Source: Isoetes taiwanensis (lineage: Eukaryota > Streptophyta > Lycopodiopsida > Isoetales > Isoetaceae). Taken from it: a stretch of DNA of 64,000 nucleotides. Of this stretch, positions 11,447-23,341 are shown piece after piece; the first letter of the stretch is position 1; every line of letters begins with the position of its first letter. The translations under genes and the position numbers were made by a program. The stretch lies in contig JAJEKV010000010.1 in assembly GCA_021234155.1 (NCBI GenBank), positions 4,564,871 to 4,628,870 of the forward strand, given 5' to 3'. A model generated the notes under the pieces. That model had not been told where the DNA came from. It saw only the letters and a program-made list of their open reading frames with translations, and made no database searches.

Positions 11447-12258
11447 TTAATTCTATGTAAAATTAGAATTTTATATTTCAAATATACTTAAGGGTAATGT
11501 TTTAATTAAGATAAAATAGACTATAATATTCTAGGATGTTTTGAAACTTTCAAAATGTTCCAGAAAGTTCTAAAATGTTCTATAAATTTCTAGAATGTAA
11601 GGGAATCTAGAAGAATTAAAGGGAATATAAGGAAATCTCATAAGTTGTAAGAGAATCTAGGAAAATATACAAGTCTAACGGAATCTCTTAAAATCTAATT
11701 GAATCTAAGGGAATCTTCATAATATCTAAGGGAATGTAAGAAAATCTTGATGAAATCTTAGAGTTTTTTTAAGATTTTGCAAAACGCGACAATAGAATGT
11801 TCTAACATGTTTCATAATAAAGGTGTACAATATAAATCTTGAAAAAAAAAATATTCTAGATGCTCAAGGCAAGCGCTTTAGTCTAAAAATAGAAAATGTT
11901 TTAAAAATGTTGCACAGATCCAAAATAGATTATTTTAGAAGGTTTTAAATGCTCATGGGTTTTAAGATTTTGCAAAGAGCGACAATCGAATGTTCTAAAA
12001 TGTTTCATAATAAAGGTGTACAATATAAATCTTGAAAAAAAAAATATTCTAGATGCTCAAGGTAAGCGCCTTAGTCAAAAAATGCACAGATCCAAAATAG
12101 ATCATTTTAGAAGGTTTTAAATGCTCATGGGTAAGCACCTCAATCAAAATAGAAAATTCTAAGAGAATTTAAGAGAATCTAGAGCACTATAGGGGCTTAC
12201 ATCGTAAGAACATGCTAAAACTGGAACAATGCGCCGTAGGACGTATTAATTTTCTTTC

Positions 12259-12593
12259 TTGTATAAGTATACATCAACGTGATTTGGGAACACGTGTCTG
12301 ATTCAGCAACGCGGTAACGCTTGGGTTCCGGCTTCGTGAATGGTTTCCGGCTTCGTGAATGGGAAAAAAAAAATAAAGATAAAGGGTCGAGGTCCAGAGC
12401 ACCGCCATCGCTGCTTGGGGAAGCGACATCTCCGGAGCACCGACATCGCCACAGCTGGAAAAGGAAAGAAGTTCGTAAGAAACTCGGTCGTGAGCGATAA
12501 AAAAAAAGGGCCAGATCCAGATCTTAGAAGAAGGAAGCAGAGGTGCCGGATCCACATCTTATTAGAAGAGGGAAGCAAGGCGCCGAAATGGAA
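12259..12593. other. Left flank of the gypsy element, no gene recognised
   Basis: Holds a short duplication (GGCTTCGTGAATGG twice near 12330-12360) and purine-rich sequence. The words GCAAGGCGCCGAAATG just before the insertion resemble the sequence right of the element (GCAAGGCGCTGAAG), so the target already had a small local repeat. Confidence 0.4.
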
Positions 12594-12598
12594 GCAAG
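12594..12598. repeat. Target-site duplication GCAAG (left)
   Basis: GCAAG directly before the 5' LTR matches GCAAG at 23802-23806 directly after the 3' LTR; 5 bp is the usual Ty3/gypsy duplication length. Confidence 0.85.
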
Positions 12599-12805
12599 TG
12601 CTATATGCTAAGGACGTGGAGCCCAAAGATGGCTTTTAGTCCAAAGATGGCCTATGGTCCAAAGAGAGCCTTTGGTCCAAAGAAGGACCAAAGGGGGCGT
12701 GCATGCTATATAGTAGCTCGGGGGAGAGCTCTGGGGCAGCTGTGCTTTGGCTGAGAGCTCGTGGTTGGGTGGTGAGATAGCATGCCACGTCAAGTGTCTG
12801 TTTTA
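12599..12805 (+). repeat. 5' LTR of gypsy element (207 bp)
   Basis: Begins TGCTATATGCTAAGG and ends GTGTCTGTTTTA. It contains four closely spaced copies of a TCCAAAG word (CCAAAGATGGC, GGTCCAAAG). Ends are set by comparison with the 3' LTR and the GCAAG duplication. Confidence 0.9.
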
Positions 12806-12806
12806 G

Positions 12807-12818
12807 TGGTATCAGAGC
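12807..12818 (+). other. Primer binding site, tRNA-iMet
   Basis: TGGTATCAGAGC, one base after the 5' LTR, matches the complement of the initiator methionine tRNA 3' end used by many plant LTR elements. Confidence 0.85.
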
Positions 12819-13950
12819 GTTAGGTTTCGATGGGTGTTCCATTAGAGATGGGATTGGTGCTTACACAAGTAACTCCAAGCAAGGCATACTCATGGTGGTT
12901 CTGTTGTGGATTTTGTAGATCCCGACTTGTGTTTGGCAATGAGTATGAATTCTAGTATGGTTAAGCTATGCTTTGTAGCTGGGTTCTGGCCTTGGCAAGC
13001 ATAGAGCTATGCATGTAAGATAATGAGGTTTTTTGTCTTAAAGTACTTAAAATATGTCCCTTGGTTTATGACCTTGTGGCGATATTCTTAAAAAGGCAAT
13101 AATCTTAAGGACTGTGTGGATGTTAATGGTATAGATAAGGAACGGCCAAGGCCAAGGCCAAGGCCAAGTCTTTGCCATATCTTATTTAGACGACACACTC
13201 TAGAACACGTATATGCCATGGAAGTTACCTCATGACATAAAGGAAAAAGTTACACGTTATGAATAAAGGCGAGAAAAGATTGTCCACAAAGGGGAGCCTC
13301 TATTGGATTTTTAAACCCAAAACAAAGAAAAAAAAACTTCAGGGCACGTATTCCTTTTGGTGGCAAAGTATTTCTTTTGATGGCAAAGGGGTAGACTAAT
13401 TCATAAGGCATAGTCTAGGCCAAAGACGTCTTTATGTGAGTGTTCAAAGCTAACAATTAGGTTTTGCCATATCAAAGTTAAAAGATCTGACATGAAGATA
13501 AAAATTAAAAGATAGGAATAAAGGCACATAAAGGATGTCAATAAAGGGAGGCCTTTATTGTACAAAGACAATAATAGCTCGTGTATTGATTGTGGTGCTT
13601 TATATACCAAAGGTCGCCTTTGTGCCTACAAAGACAATAATAGCACGTCTATATTAAGGTCAAGCATGTTGGTTGATGTACAACTCAAAAGCCCATGCTT
13701 AAAGGAGGACATGATAGTTGGTACCAATTTTTGGACTATTCTCTCACACCAAAGACCCTCACGTTGCCCTTGATGGTCCCTTTGAGACATAGAACATATA
13801 CATGTCTATTCTCAAGGAAAAGGGGACAAAAGTGGCATGAGCATAGGGGTCTGGCATTAGCCTCTTCATGATAGAAGTAGCAACAGAAAATCATTCTGGC
13901 CAAGTAGAAGATGTGAGTTCTGGATTGCCTAAGTTATCTCTTAGATCCAC
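12819..13950 (+). other. Gypsy 5' interior, gag not recognisable
   Basis: No gag-like ORF, CCHC knuckle or protease motif is seen before the LINE. A triplicated GGCCAA word lies near 13146-13165. The coding part was probably deleted or decayed. Confidence 0.5.
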
Positions 13951-13966
13951 AATATCCTCAAGGTCA
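13951..13966. repeat. LINE target-site duplication (left copy)
   Basis: AATATCCTCAAGGTCA here is repeated at 20587-20602 directly after the LINE poly-A tail; 16 bp is typical of target-primed reverse transcription. Confidence 0.9.
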
Positions 13967-14227
13967 AGGATCACGCTCTAAAAGTAGGGCAATTTTAGAG
14001 ACAGGGACGGCTGCCAGATCTCACCTGGAAGGCGGTCGAATTGGGCGGTTGGGGTTCTGAGGGCGAAACTTTGATCGGCGATATCTCTCTTATCTGGTAG
14101 ATTGCGGCGTGCTTAGGCTCGTTGGAAAGCTTGTTCCGAGCCCTTTCCGGTGGTGTATAGCATCAGCTGTTTTGCATGTGGTTTGTTGCTGCAAACAGCT
14201 AATTTCCGGACTGGTTCGGATGTCATG

Positions 14228-15987
14228 GCTCCTGCCAGACAGGCTGATGGGGGATCGATTGAGCCTCATGGCCTGGGGCTGAAGCCAAGGGAGATGGCGA
14301 GGAGGAAGAATCCTCCAGTAAAGGGGAAGGGCGCGGGTCTCGGCATGCATGAAGAGTCGGGGGCTGTTGGAAGTGGCATGCAATTGGTGGCAGAGATGAG
14401 GGAGCTCTTGGAATCCCCTTCGGTTGAGAGGTATGTGGATTGCTCTTCCTCTCAATATAATTCTGAGACCCCAGTAGATTGTGTTTTGGAGACTCCGGTC
14501 TTGATCCCATCAAGCATGCCCCCTTTGGAAACTGGATCTGCGATGCCCTCTTCCCATGTGCTTGGGAAGGGATCACTTGCTGGTGATGCACGATGCACCC
14601 TCTTCTAGGGTGCCTGTAGCTGATGTGCCTCCTGGGGTGCCCCTGGATACCTCTCAGGATGCCAGGGTGGCAGCCCCAACTCCTGTGCGCCCGGCCTGGC
14701 GAAGCAATGACACTGTTGCTCGCATCACTTTCGTAGGGGTTTTCAGATTGGATCAAGCGCAAGGCTCGGAGTGTAGGACCGCCCGGTGTTCAAGAGGCTG
14801 AAATTTGTGGAGGATCATCACTCTGTTGACTGAGGCTGACTCTTCCAGAGACTCCATGGATAGATATTGATCATACCAGACATGTTCAAACCATTGAGAA
14901 TCTAGTTTCATTTGCGGTATTGGGCTACTTCACGGGTTACATATTGGACCACGAGGAGGTTTAGCTCTTGGCTTCTTAGGACATCCGAGGCGGATTGGTT
15001 TGCCAGTATCGATCTCTGAAATTCCTACCAAATAATTTCTTCATAATCATGTTTGAGGCTGAGTCTTCCGATGCGGCAATTGGTTAGTCGAGGGGTGGAT
15101 ACTTTGGGTGAATCTTATGTGTTGTATCGATTATTATACTCGGCAATGTCCACCGGTTCTTTGGCAAATGTGGTTAAAATCCGTGTTGGTTCAGATTCGG
15201 GATCTTCCTCGATCCGATGGTGCTTGATTTCTTGGTTTCTATGGCTAATGGCCTGGGTGTATATTTGGCTCATTCTATTGTGCAGGTCCCCAAGATCTGT
15301 GTTGCTCTGCCTGCTTTGTAGCCTGTGCCCACTTCTCTTCCAGTGCGTAGTGGTCCCTGGCATTTTCTTTTCCGATTGAAGCTTTTGAATGGCTCTGAGA
15401 TCCGGCGGATGTTTCCATCTATTGTGCTACCATCTGACCATGTTGATGATCCTGCTGGTGGTTGTGATGTGGTAGGGGTTGCGGGTGCTTATGCAGGGGC
15501 CCGGGATTCCTCTGTTCCTGAGGCAACAGACAGAGGACTCCGTGGTGCAGTGAGTGGAGTTGGACGAGGTGGCGTGGTTGGGAGAGGTGGTGTGGGACGA
15601 GGCCGGGGCAGGCTTGCTGCTGGCCACCCATTGGATGGCGGGGCTAGGGGACGTGGTGGCTCAGGGGAGGGCTCAGATGATTTGGTTGTGGCTAGGTCTA
15701 AAGACAGGGCTGTGGGAGGGGCTGGTGATCCTGGTGGAGATGTCCCGGTATGTGCTGAGCATGAGGTGGCTGGAGCAGCCTGGGTGGAGGTAGAGACTAG
15801 TGTGGCCCATGACTCTATTGAGGTGCCTGGGGGACTTCCAACATGTGTTGGAAGTGGAATCTCACGTAGAGCGACTGTGGGTCATATTGCTGTGATTAAT
15901 CCTCTGGCTCTAGATGATGACTTTGTGGAGTGGGCTGATGGCCTGGTGGGTAGGCATGTGGGGTTGGACACTTCTCCTCTGGGATGA
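14228..15987 (+). pseudogene. LINE ORF1 remnant
   Basis: Open pieces at 14150..14608, 15053..15379 and 15325..15987 in different frames form the region before the endonuclease ORF. The last piece is rich in Gly, Arg and Val and ends GRHVGLDTSPLG. Its TGA stop (15985-15987) overlaps the ORF2 ATG (15984-15986) as ATGA, so the two ORFs were probably coupled. No RRM or CCHC motif was confirmed. Assigned by position and coding bias rather than by a domain match. Confidence 0.55.
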
Positions 15988-18173
15988 ATAGGTCGATCCT
16001 TAGTTGGAATGTGCGGGGGGTGCGGTCCTCTAGTAGTAAGAGGGCCCGTGTTTCTTTGGCACCGGCGATTAAGGCGTCGATATTGTTTGCATTCGGGGAG
16101 CATAAGTGTCCTGAGGGTGATATGTCTAGGCTCATGGATATGGTTGGTAGGCAGTTTGCCTCTATTGCTTCTTCTTCTGGGCGGACTAGTGGGGGTACTC
16201 TTATTGCTTGGAGGATGGATGTGCAGGTCATGTACTCTGCAGCAGACAGGTTTGGTCGGTGGGCAATCATTAAGTGGTTGGAGGGAGGTCAAGAGTGGGG
16301 GATTGTTAATGTTTATGCCCCTAATCAGCCATCTCGGTGGGGGTGCTTTATGGGCCTGATTCGGAATAAGTTCTTGAGCCCTTGGTGGGTTGCAGTCGCT
16401 TGGTTGTTGTTAGGGGACTTCAATATGGTAGAGCGGCAGAGGATCGCTCGGTTTCGGAACCCGGGTTGTGCATGGATTTGAGAGGGACCCGGTGGTCTCG
16501 TTTGTTGCGAGGATTTGGCCTTGGTTGAGGTCCCAGGGACTTGTCTTTCACCTATTGTAATAGGCGGATTAGTGCGGGGGCGGTATGCTAGGCATGGCCG
16601 CACGGTGTTCCGTTTGAACACCCGACTACGGGCGATGCGGATTTCGGCCCGGTGCGGGAGTTGTGGCTTGATACCTTTTCATCTCGGAAGGGTATGTGCG
16701 GTATGGTGACCGCCTTGGCGGGGTGAAGCGTTTTGCCAAGGTCTTTGGTAGGCGTGCAGCGCCAGGAGCGGCGGGGAGTTGCATGGTCTCTATCCGGGAG
16801 TTGGAGAGGATTGGTATGACCTTCGATGGCATTAGGGAGAATGCGGTGTTGCAGCGTATTGTTGCTCTGGAGCGAGGTTAAAGTGCGCGAGGCACGTGTG
16901 AAGGCAGCCCTTACGGTTGAAGGAGGGGACACAAGTTCGTTCGGTGTTCTTGAGAGCGACTAGGCGTGGGCGATATCAAACATCTATGGCGTCCTTGCTT
17001 TGCCCGATGGCCGGACTTTGGAGGATCCCGCTGATTTGCAGAGGTATGTGCATGCCCATTTTCGGGGTTTTTCGCCTGGTAGCATTCTTCCCTATGAGCG
17101 AGGAGAGATGCGGGGAGCTTGTTTTGGGGGTCGTTAAGCCATCTATTACTGCCTCATCGGCGTGAGAGCTTGGGCGGGAGCTCTCGAGAGAGGATTTAGC
17201 GGCGGCATGTATGTGCATGGCCAAGGGTAAATGTCCCGGGCTGGATGGCATTCTGTGGAGTTCTTTTCGGACTTATTGGGAGTGGGCTGGTGAGTCGGTG
17301 TACGGGTGTACCTTGAGTTCTTTGCAGTCTTCTCAAATGGATAGGATCTTGAATACCGCATGCATTTCCTTGATTCCTAAGGTTAAGCGACCTTCTACTA
17401 TTATTGATTGGAGGCCTATCTCCTTGTTGTCCTCGTGTATAAGATTATTGCGAAAGCCTTGGCGGAGAAGTTGAAGCCGGTGTTGACTTCTTCCATTAGT
17501 AAGGTGCGATGCGGGTTTGTCCCCGGGAGGAACATTTTGACTAATGTTGCCGCAGCTTATGAGGGCCTTTATTGGGCGGAAGAGCAACGAGCAAGGCATT
17601 GCCTATCTTAAGCTTGACTTTGCCAAAGCTTACGATAGTGTCCGTTGGGAGTTCTTATGCGCCATGATGTTAGCATTGGGCGTGGTCCACGCTTTACGAG
17701 AGCGATCATGAAGTCGCATAGGTCGGCCACGGGCTACGGTGGTGTGCGGGGTGAACCTTCCGCCTTTTTTCTCCTTAGGCGAGAGGGTGCGTCGGGGGTG
17801 CCCTTTGGCGCCCGTTTTGTTTACGATTGTGGCGCAGGCTTTGTCACCGATTGTTTTTGGCTGCGATGGAGGAGGGAGTGGTGGATGGGGCCGGATGCGG
17901 GATGGTAGCCAGCCAGATTATTAACGGTTTGCCGATGACACTTTCCTCTTCTTGGTGGCGAAGAGAGGAATTTGCGAGAATGTGAAGGGTTTGTTGGATG
18001 CTTTCTTCTTGGCCTCGGGCATTCTTACGAATTGGGGTAAGTGCTCGCATTATGGGCCCAGCTGACTCCGCCTCCCCCGTGTTTGGCTCTATTCCCTTGG
18101 AAGGTGCTTCCAGGTAATGTGTGTACTAAGCTGTTGGGTATTCCCTTTGGAGGGGATGTTTCCATGGGGAGGG

Positions 18174-18410
18174 TCACTACAAGGGATAGTCGACGTCCAA
18201 CGACGTCGCGACGTCGAAGAACGACGGGTCGTCGTCGAACATCGGCGAACACATCGTCGTTCAACGGCGACAACGTCATTTCGGCGTCGTTCAACGGCGT
18301 TTCGGGGCTGGCGTGTCGGATTGGCTGCGTGGCATGGTACCGCCGCTGCCAAGGCTGGCGGGGCCTGCGTGTTCAAAACACGTCGGTGGGCGTCGTTGAA
18401 CGGCGCCTCA
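18174..18410. other. GC-rich CGACGTCG patch within the LINE
   Basis: Starts CACTACAAGGGATAGTCGAC and runs through repeated CGACG/CGTCG words. Flanking LINE protein reads GIPFGGDVSMG before it and SMAVGS...LCSTHVYLTSAMLAP after it, while related LINEs keep a short RT-to-tail linker there. The CACTACAAG start resembles a CACTA terminus, but no matching CTTGTAGTG end is seen. Confidence 0.4.
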
Positions 18411-19205
18411 CGAATAGGGTAGCAAGTTGTCCATGGCGGTAGGATCACTATTGCCAAGTCGATTACTTTGTAGCACTCATGTGTATCTGACATCTGCGAT
18501 GCTAGCTCCGAGGGTAAGATGCGGGCTTTGGATAAGATTGTTCGAAATTTTTGTGTGGGCGGGGGATGATGAAGGGGCGGTTGTTAAAGTGGCTTGGTGG
18601 AAGTGTCTCCGCCCCAGGGAGGATGGGGGCTTGGCCATTCGGATTTTAGCTGCATAGTAAGGTGTTGGTCTCCAAGTTTGTTTGGAGCATTTGCAGGGAT
18701 GGAGCATCTTCTCCTGGTCTTGGTATTTGTTGTTGCAGATCTCTTCGCCATTGTGTGGCATTTGGGAGCCCGTACGTGCATGTGGAGTTGCCACAGGCAC
18801 TTTGTTGTATGGTCTCCGGCCTTTCCCACATGCATCCCCTTTTCTCACGGGGAGTGTTGCGGGCTTGGGATCATGTCGCGTGTGCTCTTCCGGCTAGATT
18901 ATGCCTCGGTTTATCACCACTCTTCTCCTTTCTTGTGGGTTCCTTTACCCCTGCAAGACTTGCCCTTGGCTGCCATTGTGCATGCTTTCGGGGCCTTGAG
19001 GCCGTTGGAGGCGAAGCTCTTTGTGCTCACCTTGGAGGATTGGTATTGGGATGGTCGGCTAGCCGTGGGAGTTCTTCGAGCTCGCTTTTTACCTGAGGGG
19101 GCGTGGAGGGGCTATCTGGAAGCACGTGGCGGGGAGTATTTCGCTACACATACCTATAGTCCCTCAGGATGATGTGGTGGTGCAGGTTTGGAAGGTTCAT
19201 CCGGA

Positions 19206-19808
19206 CAGGGAATAAATTACTAATCTCATATTTCTTATTAGCTAGAATGACTTTAGCTAAACTTGCTCGATATTAATCCCAAAACTTTCTGTGGTTTAGC
19301 TAAACTCTACATATTTTTCCTCTCATACTTTCTAGCATTTAGCTAAACTAACCTAAACATCATCCCAAAAATTTCTATGGCGTGGCCAACGAAAATTATT
19401 AAACCGAATTACTATATTTTTTTTCAATTGTTTCCACTTATTTTAGTCATTTTCTTTGTGAAAACATTCTAAAAAAATCCTAACTAGCAAAATCTATGAC
19501 AAATTAATTTATAATGCTACTAGAACTATTTACTAATCATATATTTCATATAAACTAGAATGATATTAGCTAAACTAGCATGAAATTCATTCTAAAAGTT
19601 TCTATAGTTTAGCTAAACAATACAAAATTTCACTCTCTTACTTTCTAGCGTTTGGCTAAAGAGCTCCAGGGTTGGTGCAATCCTGAAAAAAGTTAAGCTA
19701 AAATTATTATTTTTTTCCTAATTTTTTCCATTTACTTTAGCCAATTTTTTTCAAAAATGTGCTAAAAAATCGTCAAATAGCTAAGTTTAGCCCTTAAATT
19801 ATTCCATG
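19206..19808. mobile_element. hAT-like non-autonomous element (603 bp)
   Basis: AT-rich insert flanked by an 8-bp duplication CATCCGGA (19198-19205 and 19809-19816). Terminal inverted repeats CAGGGAATAAATTA and CATGGAATAATTTA agree at 12 of 14 positions; 8-bp duplications with a CAGGG start are characteristic of hAT. The interior has repeated TTTAGCTAAAC words and no coding capacity. Removing it with one duplication restores the LINE frame through VWKVHPDVVPSC. Confidence 0.9.
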
Positions 19809-20602
19809 CATCCGGATGTTGTGCCTTCTTGCTTTGTGCGGTCTTCTTACCGGGTGCTGGCTATTCATGACACACTGCCCCCTTCAGGCAAGTGGTCTCT
19901 GCAGCTTCCGGGTTCTCGATGGCGCTCGGTTTGGACGTGGACATGGAGCTCACTTCCTCCACCGAAGGTTAGGGTGCTTCTGTGGCAGGTGATGCACCGC
20001 TGTATCAGGGTGAATGCCCTTGTGAGTCGGTTTAGGCCGGGTGTGAGCCCTCTCTGCCCTTGTTGTGGCCTTCATCGTGAGACTGTGGAGCATTGTCTGG
20101 TTTTATGCCCTCACTTGCAGGCTGCCTGGGATTGGGTTAGGGCTCTGTTTCAGGTGAGATTGACTAGCCAGCAGTTGCTGCTTCATATGTGTATCCTGGT
20201 GCTTGGCCGCTCTTGCGGCAACAAGCCTTGCATCTGTGCATGGCTTGGTTGGTGTGGCTGATTTGGAAGCGGCGGCGGTTGTGGATCTTTCAGGGGATTC
20301 AGCAGCCTGCAGCCTCTCTGATTCCTCGACTCAGGTACAAGCTATTTCAAAGCTTTCTGGTGTTCCCGGGAGTAGTAGAGCGGAAGTTTGCCATTTGGCG
20401 GGACTTCTTGGGTGTTGTAGATGGTGATGGTCAGTTTGTACAACAGTAGAGTTGCAGTTTTTCTGTGAGTTTGTTGTGGAGTGTCGAGGTATCGCTGTCT
20501 CTTTGGGGCAGTTCTCCTTCCTCCTCACTTGCTTTGTAACATTACCATTCTTTTAATATATTGATGCCACAGTTCTTCAAAAAAAAAATATCCTCAAGGT
20601 CA

Positions 20603-20912
20603 GTAGGATTTAGTTGTCTTAGTATTTTATTTTGTCTTGTAATGCAGGGCAGTCTCCCTCTGGTGTGCAGTTGTGGTTCGTGATGCTTAGGTTGTCAGCA
20701 AGGAATGGGTGTTACGAGTTTAATCCTTTAGTTGATTGGGTTACTCGTACCCTTGGGTTAGCCTTGGCTAGCGGGAGTGAGAACCTTTGAAGTTGTTGAA
20801 AAAAAAAATTATTCTAAACCCATTCCAATAGTTTCAAACGTTTGGCAATGAAAACTCATTCTGTGTAGTTGGTGGTTTTGCGTCGTAAGTCTAGTGCATC
20901 TCCATTGAATGA
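20603..20912 (+). other. Gypsy interior between LINE and RT
   Basis: Gypsy sequence resumes after the LINE target duplication. No protease motif or long ORF is recognised in these 310 bases. Confidence 0.45.
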
Positions 20913-22990
20913 GTGTCAAACTGTCTTTTTGCAATATTTTGTCTTCTTCCTGGACAAGACTTGCCTAATCAAGCTCCTTCTTGGAGAATGCATGGCCAAC
21001 AAACAAAGATTCAGCGCCGACTTGATGAGTTCCTTCAAGCTGGTTTGATCCGCTATAGTTTTTCACCTTGCTCCTGTCTTGTTGGTCAACGAAAAAAGAT
21101 AGTTTCTGGCGCCAAAGTTCCAAGGTGCCAAAGTTTTTAGTCGTCTTGATCTGAAGTCCGGGTGTTGGCAACTTGAAGTTGCACCCGAAGATGTGCATAA
21201 GACTGCATTTTAGTCATGCCATTTGGACTTACAAATGCGCCAGTTTCTTTTGCGGGACTAATGGGGCATATATTTGAGGATGTGCATGGGGCTTATGTTA
21301 CCATTTTCTTTAATGACGTATTGGTTTTCAGTAAGTCCGAGGAAGATCATTACTTGCATTTGCGGGAGGTTTTCCGTCGGTTAAGGGAGGAGTCTATTAC
21401 TCTTAATCCTAAGAAAAGTATCTTTTTCCAATCGGAAATTGAATATTTGGGTCATATGGTTTGCGCTGAGGGTCTTAAAGTTGGTCCTTGTAAAGTACAA
21501 GCAATTGTGGATTGGTCAGTACCTACTTCAGTTGCTGCATTGCGTTCCTTTGTGGGCTTATGCAGTTATTATAGGAAGTTTGTAAAGAATTTTGCTCTTT
21601 TAGCTTCAGATTGATATTTGTTGCTACGAAAAGATGTTCCTTTTTAATGGAATCATAATCATCAGTTTGCTTTCCAAGTTTTAAAGGATGCCATGGTTAA
21701 TCCTCATGTTCTGCGTTTGCCAAAGTTTGGTCTATCTTACTTGTTTATGTGTTGATGCAAGTGGTATGGCTTTGGGCGCAGTTTTAATGCAGGATGGTCA
21801 TCCTATTGCTTATGAAAGTCGGAACTTTTCTGACACGGAAAGTAGATATAGTGTTTATGATAAAGACTTTCTGGCTGTCATTCATGCTTTGAAGTGTGGC
21901 GACACTATCTTTTAGGGTCGACGGTTCATATTTTGACTGACCATCAAAGCATTAGACGCTCAAAAAGGAAAGTGATATGGGTTGTTTTTTTATTTCTCCA
22001 ACGACTATCGTTTTGGTAAAGAGAATGTTGTATCGGATGCTTTACGCTGACATTTTGTTGTTTGTTTTCTCTCTCTATAGTACAATCCATCCATTGGGAA
22101 GAGCCATTGTATGCCACCAACTATGGTTATACGAAGATGTGGTTATTGGTTTAAAGTGGAAATGCTTAGGGGTATAAGATCGTTAATGGGGTCTTATACA
22201 AAGGTCCAAAGCTATGCATTGTTCGTGACTTTAGACCATTTGTTCTTAGGAAGGTCCATGATATACCTATTGTTGGGCATTGTGGCATGGGGGGTGACCT
22301 TTGTGTGGTCTGGATTGTAGAGAGATGTCCTCCTTCCTATTAGTCATTATGTGTCTTGCCAACGAATAAAGAAAGCGAACAAGAAGCCTCTTGGTGTTCG
22401 TTTATCTTACGTATTCAAGAAGCGAAGTGGACGCCAATTACTATAGATGTTATTGTCGGTTTTGCCACAAGTCCTCGCAAGAATATTGGCAATTGCATGG
22501 TTGTTTGGACAATTTGAATAAGTTGACAGCTTATACTGCAGCTATGCTCTTTATCAAGAAGATGTTTAGGCTACATAGGTTGCCTAAAGGTATTGTATCT
22601 AATTATAACACAAAGTATACCAGTAAATTCTGTAAGGCATTACTTATGCAGTTGAGAACTGAGTTAAGGTTCTTTATTACAACTGATGGACAACCTGAGG
22701 TGGTGAACAATGCAAGGTTATTTGTTCCATCGTAAGAGGGTTTGTCAAGGAACATCAAGGTCATTCGACAGAGTATTTGCCTATAGCTGAATTTGTATAC
22801 AATACTGCCTATCAGTCTACCATAACGATGACACATCTTCAGACCATCTATGGTTAGCATGTGTGGAACACACTTTTTGGAGCGTGTAAGGATGTTCCAG
22901 ATGCTGATGATTTAGTTATTGCGCATAAGGATCTCATGGACTTGCTTCAAGATAGTATTCGAGATGCTCAGGATTATTTTGCCAAGAAAT
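20913..22990 (+). pseudogene. Gypsy pol remnant: RT, RNase H, integrase
   Basis: RT begins near 20960 (PNQAPSWRMHGQQTKIQRRL, then LQAGLIRYSFSPC). The palm follows at 21216-21614: MPFGLTNAPVSFAGLMGHIF, then TIFFNDVLVFSKS where most gypsy elements have YxDD, so one catalytic Asp has become Asn, and later LNPKKSIFFQSEIEYLGHMV. RNase H lies at 21688-21915 (VDASGMALGAVLMQDGHPIA, FSDTESRYSVYDKDFLAVIH). Integrase zinc-finger and core pieces lie at 22260-22735 (IVGHCGMGG, FRLHRLPKGIVSNYNTKYTS). Stops and shifts separate all domains. Inactive. Confidence 0.85.
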
Positions 22991-23341
22991 CATCTAAGTG
23001 GTAAATGCCAATGGTTTTTAAAAAAAGGAGATTGGATATGGATGAGGATAAATAAAGGACACTTTAAGAAAGGTGCGCGCAAGAAAGGTCTTAAGTGTCA
23101 ACCCCATTTCCATGGACCATTTCAAGTTATAAGTGGTCAAGGAGAGTGCATATCAATTATGATTGCCTCAATGTTAGAAAATGTATGATATAGTGAATGT
23201 GTGATTCCTAAAAGCTTATCACGGTAAAGACTTACCTCCAATTGAGAGGTTAAGTGAGCCAGAATTGATTGGTATTTCCAAAGTTCTAGAATCAGGAAAC
23301 AATTTTGGAAGACAAAATCCACTAGTGGTTCAAGACAATAT

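Larger units (their letters stand above)
9486..12258. repeat. Complex tandem array: three SINE-like units, two with an AT-rich partner
   Basis: The start CTTATGTTTCGCGCTTATCC recurs at 9486, 9929 and 11037. The first copy is about 443 bp and stops at the SINE head. The second and third (about 1.1-1.2 kb each) continue into an AT-rich segment of GTTCTAGAATG- and GGGAATCT-type words and both end at GCGCCGTAGGACGTATTAAT (near 11014 and 12245). The third copy carries an extra internal duplication (11,760-11,890 versus 11,955-12,070). This is a segmental tandem duplication of SINE plus flank, not three independent insertions. Confidence 0.8.
15984..20450 (+). pseudogene. LINE ORF2: endonuclease, reverse transcriptase, zf-RVT
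   Basis: The endonuclease opens with SILSWNVRGVRS and continues with WGIVNVYAPNQPS and LLLGDFNMVE, the conserved APE-type landmarks. The RT shows KCPGLDGILW, ISLIPKVKRP, DWRPISLL, CGFVPGRNILTNV, LDFAKAYDSVRWEF, RRGCPLAPVLF and RFADDTFLFL, the last with the catalytic FADD intact (near 17930-17950). The C-terminus has PPPKVRVLLWQVMHRCIRVN and CPCCGLHRETVEHCLVLCP, a zf-RVT domain. Frames change many times, a GC-rich patch lies at about 18174-18410, and a hAT-like element splits the sequence at 19206. If the hAT-like element and one target copy are ignored, the reading frame joins smoothly across that site. Inactive. Confidence 0.85.
13967..20586 (+). mobile_element. LINE (L1-like) inserted in the gypsy element
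   Basis: Bounded by a 16-bp target duplication and ending in a poly-A tail at about 20578-20588. It is markedly more GC-rich than its surroundings. Contents in order: an ORF1-like region (14228-15987), AP-endonuclease (15984-16481), reverse transcriptase (17211-18050), and a zinc-knuckle RVT-type C-terminus (19806-20261). Frameshifts and stops split every domain, and a 603-bp hAT-like element and a GC-rich patch interrupt it. The 5' end lies directly after the duplication, so it may be near full length. Confidence 0.9.

Noticed and set aside
12340-12639. Lys-rich ORF upstream of the gypsy LTR
   Set aside because: Purine-rich sequence open in several frames on both strands; it runs into the LTR and has no recognisable domain.
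15419-16292. Minus-strand ORFs opposite the LINE
   Set aside because: GC-rich shadows of the LINE coding strand without independent motifs.
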